Positions 57,001 through 64,000 of a DNA stretch of 64,000 nucleotides are shown one piece after another. The DNA lies in NCBI GenBank assembly GCA_018350325.1, contig JAEVLN010000044.1, positions 174,379-238,378 of the forward strand, read 5' to 3'. A program made the translations under genes and the position numbers. Within the stretch, counting starts at the first letter, position 1. Every line of letters starts with the position of its first letter. Under the pieces are notes generated by a model. That model saw only the letters and a program-made list of their open reading frames with translations. It ran no database searches and had not been told where the DNA came from. The stretch comes from Globodera rostochiensis (lineage: Eukaryota > Nematoda > Chromadorea > Rhabditida > Heteroderidae).

Positions 57001-60000
57001 CAGCATCCTCTTCTCCTCCCTCCCTTCTGATCAGCCAGCATCCTCTTCTCCCTCCCCCCTTCGATCAGCCAGCATCCTCTCTCTCCTTCCCTCCCTTCTG
57101 ATCAGCCAGCATCCTCTTCTCCCTCCCTCTTTCTGATCAGCCAGCATCCTCTTTCCCTCCCTCCCCTTTTTATCAGCCAGCATCCTCTTCTCCCCTTCCG
57201 ATCAGCCAGCATCCCCTTCTCCCTTTCCCCCCCTTCTGATCAGCCAGCATCCTCTTCTCCCTTTCCCCCCCCCTTTGATCAGCCAGCATCCTCTTCTCCC
57301 TCCCTCCCTTCGATCAGCCAGCATCCTCTTCTCCCTTCCGATCAGCCAGCATCCCTTCTCCTTCCCTCCCTTCCGATCAGCCAGCATCCTCTTCTCCCTC
57401 CCTCCCTTCGGTCAGCCAGCACCCTTTTCCTCCCTCCTTTCTGTCAGCCAGCATCCTCTTCTCCCTCCTCCTTCCGATCAGCCAGCATCCTCTTCTCCCT
57501 CCCTCCCTTCCGATCAGCCAGCATCCTCTTCTTCCCCCCTTTTTCCCATCAGCCAGCATCCCCTTCTCCTTCCCTCCCTTCTGATCAGCCAGCATCCTCT
57601 TCTCCCTCCCCCCTTCGTCAGCCAGCATCCTCTTTTCCCTCCCTCCCTTCTGATCAGCCAGCATCCGCTTCTCCCTCCATCCCTTACGATCAGCCAGCAT
57701 CCGCTTCTCCTTCCCCTCCCTTCCGATCAGCCAGCATCCTCTTCTCCCTCCATCCCTTCCGATCAGCCAGCAGCCCTCTTCTCCTTCCATCACCAACATC
57801 CTTTTTCCCTCACTCCCTTTCTGTCAGCCAGCATCCTCTTCTCCCTCCATCCCTTCCTGATCACCAGCATACTCTTCTCCCTTCCCTCCCTTCCGATCAG
57901 CCACATCCTCTTCTCACCTCCATCCCCTTCCGATCAGCCCGCACCGCTTCCTTCCTTCCCTCCATTCCGATCAGCCCATCATCCTCTTCTCCCTCCCTCC
58001 CTTTCGGTCATCCAGCAAGCCTCTTTTTCCCTCCTCCTTTTCTATCAGCCATCATCCTCTTCTTCCTCCATCCCTTCCGATCAGCCAGCATCCTCTTCGC
58101 CTTCCTCCCTTCAGACATCAGCACCTCTTTCTTCTCCCTCCATCATCCCTTCCGAATCGCCAGCATCCTCTTCTCCTTCCCTCCCTTTCCCGATCAGCCA
58201 GCATCCTCTTCATTCTCCCTCCCTCCCTTTCGGTCAGCCACATCTCTTTTTCCCTCCCTCCTTTTCTGATCAGGCCGCATCCTCTTCTCCCTCCCTCCCT
58301 GACGATCAGCCAGCATCATCTTGTCCTCCTCCTTCTGAGCAGCCAGCATACTCTTCTCTCCTTCCATCCTTCCGATCAGCCAGCATCCTCTTCTCCCTCC
58401 CTACCCTTTCGGTCAGCCATCATCCTCTTTTCCCCTCCCCCCGATTCTGAGCAGCCAGCATCCTCTTCCTCCCTCCTCCCTTCCGATCACCAGCATCCCA
58501 TCTCTCCTTCCCTCCCTTTCCGATCATCCAGCATCCTCTTCTCCCTCATCCCTTCCGATCAGCCGCATCCTCCTTCTCCTTCCCTCCCTTCCTGATTACC
58601 AGCCATCCTCTGCTCCCTCCATCCCTTCGATCAGCCAGCATCCTCTTCTCTGTCCTCCCTTCTGATCAGCCACATCCTCTTCTCCCTCCCTCCCTTACGA
58701 TCAGCCAGCATACTCTTCTTCTCCTCCCCTCACTCCCTTCTGATCAGATCAGCCACAGCCTCTTTTTCCCCTCCCTCACTTCTGATCAGCCAAATCCTCT
58801 TCTTCATCCCTCCATCCCTTTTCCGATCAGCCAGCATCCTCTTCCCTTCCCTCCCTTCTGATCAGCCAGTCATCTCTTCTCCCTCCATCCCTTTCGATCA
58901 GCCAGCATCCTCTTCTTCCTTCCCTCCCTTCTGATCAGCCAGCATCCTCTTCTCCCTCCCTCCCTTTCGGTCAGCCGCATCCTCTTTTCCCTCCCTCCTT
59001 GCTGATCAAGCCAGCATCCGCTTCTCCCTCCATCCCTTCCGATCAGCCAGCATCCTCTTCCCTCCTCCCTCCTCTTTCGGTCAGCCAGCATCCTCTTCTC
59101 CCTCCCTCCCTTACGGTCAGCCAGCATCCTCTTCTCCTCCTCCCTTCGAGTCAGCCAGCATCCTCTTTCTCCCTCCCTCCCTTACGGATCAGCCAGCATC
59201 CTCTTCTCCCTCCCTCCCTTCTGATCAGCCAGCATCCTCTTCTCCCTCCCTCCCTTCCGATCAGCCAGCATCCTCTTCTCCCTCCCTCCCTTTCGGTCAG
59301 CCAGCATCCTCTTCTCCCTCCCTCCCTTTCGGTCAGCCAGCATCCTCTTTTCCCTCCCTCCCTTTCGGTCAGCCAGCATCCTCTTTTCCCTCCCTCCCTT
59401 ACGATCAGCCAGCATCCTCTTCTCCCTCCCTCCCTTCTGATCAGCCAGCATCCTCTTCTCCCTCCCTCCCTTACGGATCAGCCAGCATCCTCTTCTCCCT
59501 CCCTCCCTTCTGATCAGCCAGCATCCTCTTCTCCCTCCCCTCCCTTCGGTCAGCCAGCATCCTCTTCTCCCTCCATTCCCTTATCGATCATCCAGCATCC
59601 TCTTCTCCCTCCCTCCCTTCCGATCAGTCCAGCCAGCCACTCTTCTCCATTCCCTCCCTTTCGGTCACAGAAGGCATCCTCTTTTCCCTCCCTCCCTTTC
59701 TGTCAGCCAGCATCCTCTTTTCCTCCCCCTTTCCGATCCAGCCCAGCATCCTCTTCTCCCTACCTTCCCTTACGAGTCAGCCAGCATCCTCTTCTCCTTC
59801 CCTCCCTTCCGAATCAGCCATCATCCGCTTCTTCCATTCCTCCCTTTACGATCAGCCAGCATCCTCTTTCTCCCTCCGAATCAGCCAGCATACTCTTCTC
59901 CTCCCCTCCCTTCTGATCAGCCAGCATCCTCTTCTCCCTCCTCCTTTCGGTCAGCCAGCATCCCTCTTTTTTTCCCTCCCTCCTTTCTGATCAGCCAGCC

Positions 60001-61640
60001 ATCCTCTTTTCCCATCCCTCCTTTCCGATCAGCCCCAGCATCCTTCTTCTCCCTCCCTCCCTTACGATCAAGCCAGCATCCTCCTTCTCCTTCCCTCCCT
60101 TCCTGATCAGCCAGCATCATCTTTCCCTCCCTACTTACAGATCAGCCAGCATCCTCTTCTCCCCCCTCCCTTCTGATCAGCCAGATCCTCTTTCTCCCTC
60201 CCTCCATTTCGGTTCAGCCGCATCCTTTCTCCCTCCCTCCATTCTGATCAGCCAGCATCCTCTTCTCCTCCCTCCCTTCTGATCAGCCAGCTCCTCTTCT
60301 CCATACCTACAATTCGTTCAGCCAGCATCTCTTCCCTCCCTCCCTTCGGTCAGCCAGAATCCTTTCTCCTCCCTCCCTTACGATCACCCAAGGCATCTCT
60401 TCTCCTTCCCTCCCTTCCGATCAGCCAGAACCTCTTCTACTCCCTCCCTCGATCAGCAAGCATCCCTCTTCTTCTTCCCTCCCTCCGATCAGACAGCATC
60501 TCTTATCCCTCCCTCCTACGATCAGCCGCATCCTCTTCTCCATCCTCTCCTCTGATCAGCCAGCATCTTTCTCCCTCCCTCCCTTCGGTCAGCCAGCCTC
60601 CTCTTTTCCCTCCCTACCTTTCGGTCAGCCAGCATCCTCTTCTCCCTCCCTCCCTTACGATCAGCCAGCAGCTCTTCTCTTCCTCCCTCCGATCAGGCCA
60701 GCATCCTCTTCTCCCTCCATCCCTTACGATCAGCCAGCATCCTCCTTTTCTCCTCCTTTTGATCAGCCAGCATCCTCTTCTCCCCTCATCCCTCCGATCA
60801 GCCAGCATCCTCTTCTCCCTCACTCCATTTCCGATCAGCCAGCATCATCTTCTCTTCACTCCATTCTGATCAGCCAGAATCCTCTCTCCCTCCTCCCTTT
60901 CGATCAGCCAGCATCCTCTTCTTCTTCTCCTCCCTCCTTCGATCAGCCAGCATCCTCTTCTCCCTTCCGATCAGCCAGCATCCTCTTCTCCTCCATCCCT
61001 TCGATCAGCCAGCATCCTCTCCTCTCCCTCCATCACCTTCGATCAGCCAGCATCCTCTTCTCCTCCCTCCCTTCTGATCAGCCAGCATCCTCTTCTCCCT
61101 CCCTCCTTTCGATCAGCCAGCATCCTCTTCTCCCTCCCTCCTTCGATCAGCCAGCATCCTCTTCTCCCTCCCTCCTTTCGTCAGCCAGCATCCTCTTCTC
61201 CCTCCTCCTTTCGATCAGCCAGCATCCTCTTTCCCTCCTCCCTTCGATCAGCCAGCATCCTCTTTTCCCTCCCTCCTTTCGATCAGCCAGCATCTCTTTC
61301 CTCCTCCCTTCCGATCAGCCAGACCTCTTCTCCCTCCCGTCCCTTTCGGTCAGCCAGCATCCTCTTTTCCCTCCCTCCTTTCTGATCAGCCAGCATCCTC
61401 TTTTCCCTCCCTCCTTTCTGATCAGCCAGCATCCTCTTCTCCCTCCATCCCTTCCGATCAGCCAGCATCCTCTTTTCCCTCCCTCCTTTCCGATCAGCCA
61501 GCATCCTCTTCTCCCTCCCTCCTTTCTGATCAGCCAGCATCCTCTTTTCCCTCCCTCCTTTCCGATCAGCCAGCATCCTCTTCTCCCTCCCTCCCTTCTG
61601 ATCAGCCAGCATCCTCTTTTCCCTCCATCCCTCCTTTCCG
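48090..61640. repeat. 13.5-kb satellite array, 36-bp unit, about 375 copies
   Basis: The consensus unit contains TTCCGATCAGCCAGCATCC and TCTTCTCCCTCCCTCC (plus strand C/T-rich). The 36-bp length is divisible by 3 and stop-free in several frames, so long frames occur on both strands. The part 48100-50580 is very regular and has higher-order order: CCCCTCCGATCAGCC and GCATACTCTTC variants recur every few units, and a block around 49320-49600 is repeated near 49980-50130 and 50370-50520. From about 50580 to 61300 units carry many indels, interrupted by clean blocks (about 52880-53090, 59200-59520 and 61330-61620). No gene was found inside. Confidence 0.97.
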
Positions 61641-62261
61641 ATTCCGATTTACGAATTTCCGACTTTTTTTGGGATCGGAATTCCCTTTTTTAAAATTTTG
61701 AGGTGTAGGCACAAAACCGAAAAGTACCACAATTTTGAGACCCCGTAATTCCGATTTACGACTTTTTTTAAGGTCGTCGGCTCCCATCCCTGCTCCCTCC
61801 CTTTCTCTCTCGTTCTTATTAGATCATCCTTCTCCTCTACTCATTGTGAAGTCCTCTCTGTTCATTATCATCCCCTTCCTCCTCGGCAATTCTATATTTA
61901 CTCCCGCTCCCAAACAGTCAGTGCCCTCCCTCTTTGGTGCCCTTCTAGTCCATTTGCTCGCCCTCTTCGAGAGCCCGGTTTGTTTTTGCTTGTCTTCCAC
62001 TCTCTCCCCAAGGCTCTCTCCCTCCCTCCCTCTTTCTCTCGTCCTCCACAAAGTCTCAGTCACACTTTCTCTCTCTTCTTCCAATGTCTCATCCATTATT
62101 CATCCACCCACCCATCCATTCGCGTGAAAGTTAATCCATTGGGAGAAAGGCATCCAAAGGGAAAAAGTGCCGTGCCGTTGTCACATTTGACCTTGTTCTC
62201 CATTCAGCTGGGCCTAGGCACCCTCTTCACTTAATTTTGTGCAAGTTGCCCATTCCACAGA
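61641..62261. other. Intergenic region after the satellite
   Basis: Near 61645-61780 short words TCCGATTTACGA and CCGATTTACGACTTTTTTT repeat, probably remains of a dispersed element. The rest is pyrimidine-rich with no supported gene. The acceptor CCATTCCACAG (AG 62260-62261) opens the next gene's first visible exon. Confidence 0.4.
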
Positions 62262-63495
62262 TGTGCTCCCAATCCTCCTCCATTTCGAACCCTTTCTTCC
62301 TCCACTTCCCAACAGCAGCAGCAACAGCAGCAGGTGTCATCTCCTCTGCCGATAGGGACAGTCTGTTGGAGACGGACGCCACGCCAATCGTTGGCACAAG
62401 AGCAGCAGGTGCACTTGCGAGGGCGAAGGGGGGAGGAGGGGGGCGGGGGACAGCAGCCGAACGACTGGGAGAATGGAAAAGAGTGCAATGCGACGACAAC
62501 GACCAGCACCAAAAATTGCAGAAACAGTGCTGCGTCGCAAACCCATTCAGGCGGGAGTTTGAGAGGTAAAGAAAGTCCGACGAATGAAACGCAACTTTAA
62601 TCTCATAAGCAAAGAATGCATTAATTGCCCACACTATGTGCCAAATTTGTGAAAGAAAGCAAGAAGACAACAAACGAAAACGTGAGGGGGGGGGGGGAGA
62701 TTCCCCGGGGACAAATTGTGCGGAAGAGGGGGGGGGCTTTATATATTATGGCATTGATGTTTGGAGTCTATTGTCTCAAGGCGTTTATTTGCGTCACTTT
62801 CCCCAATTTCAGTCAATTGAACCGTTCGTCCCCTTTTCCCACGTCCGTCGCTCTGTCAGAAAGTGCTTTTTGTTTTTCGTTTGGCACTGAATTTGCGCAA
62901 ACGGCCGCCTCCGATGCCAAAGTTTTGATGGACTCCGGTTATCGCTCCATTACATCCAATTCAACTTTGGACGAGGAGTTGGCTGTGGCGGAGAGGCAAA
63001 GGCGGGCGGAGAGGGAACGGAGACGCGCGGAGACAAAACGGAAGAGGTGGGAGGCATCTTTTAGCACATTTTGTGCGCTAAAACAAAAGCAAACATCGAA
63101 TGCTTGCTTCAGTTCGTCTCTATTGTTTAGTAACTGCAAAGTGCCATCATCAGCTCCGACGATTAATGCCGACAATAATTTTGTGCCGAACTTTCTTCGA
63201 CGAACATGCAGCACAGCAGCAAATGGGTTAAGCGGCTTGACAATGACAAATTGGGTAGGAGGCGGAGAATCATCGAGAAATGGTAATGCAATTGCACAAC
63301 TGAACGGGTCGATCAAATTGCCCATAAGCACAGGCGGAGGGACAAAACATCCGAGAAGGACAAAAAGCGTTGGCGTCGGCAGAATTCCTACGGCACATTT
63401 ATACGGGACCGGCTGGATGGTGGCGGCAGAGCTGTCCAGCAGCGACGATTCGCCCGAAGGGACGGAGAAGAGGCCGACATGCGATGGGGACAGAG
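62262..63495 (+). CDS. Unrecognised low-complexity protein, 5' exons (runs off window)
   Basis: A first visible exon (62262-62566) reads CAPNPPPFRTLSSSTS, a run of eight Q, VSSPLPIGTVCWRRTPRQSL and ends at a GTAAAG donor after THSGGSLR. A second (about 62813-63495) reads LNRSSPFPTSVALSESAF, DSGYRSITSNSTLDEELAVA, a strongly basic helix (ERQRRAERERRRAETKRKR), then a low-complexity region with TAHLYGTGWMVAAELSSSDD, ending at GACAGAG before a GTGGGA donor. The start codon is not fixed and I do not recognise the family. The acceptor TTCCCCAATTTCAG supports the second exon. The following intron is a G-rich minisatellite that continues beyond the window. Confidence 0.45.
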
Positions 63496-64000
63496 GTGGG
63501 AGGGGGGGAGGCTAAAATGAGGGGGGGGGGCTAAATGGAGGGGGGGGGGATGAGGCTAAAGGGAGGGGGGGGGGGGGGGCTAAAGGGGAGGGTGGGGATG
63601 GGAGGCTAAAGGGAGGGGGGGGGCTAAAGGGAGGGGGGGGAAGTCTAAAGGGATGGGGGGGGGGTGGGCTAAAGGGAGGGGGGGGGGAAGGCTTAAAGTG
63701 AGGGGGGGGTTGGGAAGCTAAAGGGAGGGGGGGAAGGCTAAAGGGAGGGGGGGGGGGGGAAGGCTAAAGGGAGGGGGGGGGTGAAGGCTAAAGGGAGGGG
63801 GGGGTGAAGGCCTAAAGGAAGCGGGGGCGTCTAAAGGAGGGGGGGTGGATGCTAAAGGGAGCGGGGGGAGAGCTAAAGGTAGGGGGGGCTAAAGGGAGGG
63901 TGGGGGGTGGGAGGGGGAAGGCTAAAGGGGAGTCGGGGATGGCTAAAGTGAGCGGGGGGAGGCTAAAGGGAGGGTGGGGGAAGGCTAAGAGCGGGGGGAG
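63496..64000 (+). repeat. G-rich minisatellite at an intron start, unit about 20 bp, cut by window end
   Basis: The core word is GGCTAAAGGGAGGGGGG with G runs of variable length and inserts such as GGGGAAGGCTAAAG and GTGAAGG. It begins directly at the donor GTGGGAGG after exon base 63495. About 25 copies are visible. Confidence 0.9.

Noticed and set aside
48090..61640. CRISPR-like array
   Set aside because: Units are directly adjacent with no unique spacers, in a eukaryotic sequence.

Overview
The window is eukaryotic and most likely nematode. It holds spliced genes with many short introns (about 40-100 bp), acceptors of TTTCAG type just upstream of several start codons (as expected for spliced-leader trans-splicing), closely spaced same-strand genes, and a ribosomal protein S11 whose N-terminus and cysteine pattern look nematode. 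A minisatellite built on TTAGGC, the nematode telomere hexamer, is also present. A plant-parasitic tylenchid such as a cyst nematode would fit, but that is inference. No prokaryotic features, CRISPR array or viral genome were seen.

Layout. 1-10.3 kb: end of a RING-finger gene (minus), then TFIIIC subunit 1 (GTF3C1), TIMELESS and a small membrane protein, all plus strand; GTF3C1 and TIMELESS are 159 bp apart. 10.5-13.1 kb: a 154-bp transposon, a 33-bp repeat gene, a minus-strand secreted cysteine-rich gene and a tRNA-like element. 13.4-22.6 kb: a coiled-coil/beta-propeller (NHL-like) gene whose introns are filled by minisatellites. 23.4-28.6 kb: a CRAL-TRIO/GOLD (SEC14-like) gene, again with a minisatellite-filled intron. 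29.2-29.8 kb: an unrecognised gene. 30.1-36.8 kb, minus strand: TMEM39, a Gemin6-like gene and TRMT5 in close tandem, a possible operon. 37.1-40.4 kb: PNISR homolog (plus), divergent from TMEM39. 40.7-43.2 kb: RPS11 (minus), with a 1.3-kb transposon in intron 1. 45.2-47.1 kb: C/EBP-type bZIP gene. 48.1-61.6 kb: one 13.5-kb array of a 36-bp unit. 62.3-64 kb: start of another plus gene whose intron enters a G-rich minisatellite that runs off the window.

Two themes stand out. First, six non-autonomous inverted-repeat elements each have 8-bp target-site duplications (four perfect, two with one mismatch), which points to hAT-type transposition; there are four terminal-repeat types, and five of the six lie in introns or beside genes within 34-44 kb. 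Second, at least five introns have been replaced by kilobase-scale tandem arrays, mostly G-rich on the sense strand. In the best case the repeat unit itself contains the intron's own 5' splice site, giving about 90 GTAAGT copies in one 3.3-kb intron. Splicing across these arrays restores conserved reading frames exactly (shown for the propeller gene and the SEC14-like gene), so the genes look functional. Very long open frames inside the arrays are by-products of the repeat sequence. Some arrays have many single-base indels, so part of the sequence may carry long-read errors.
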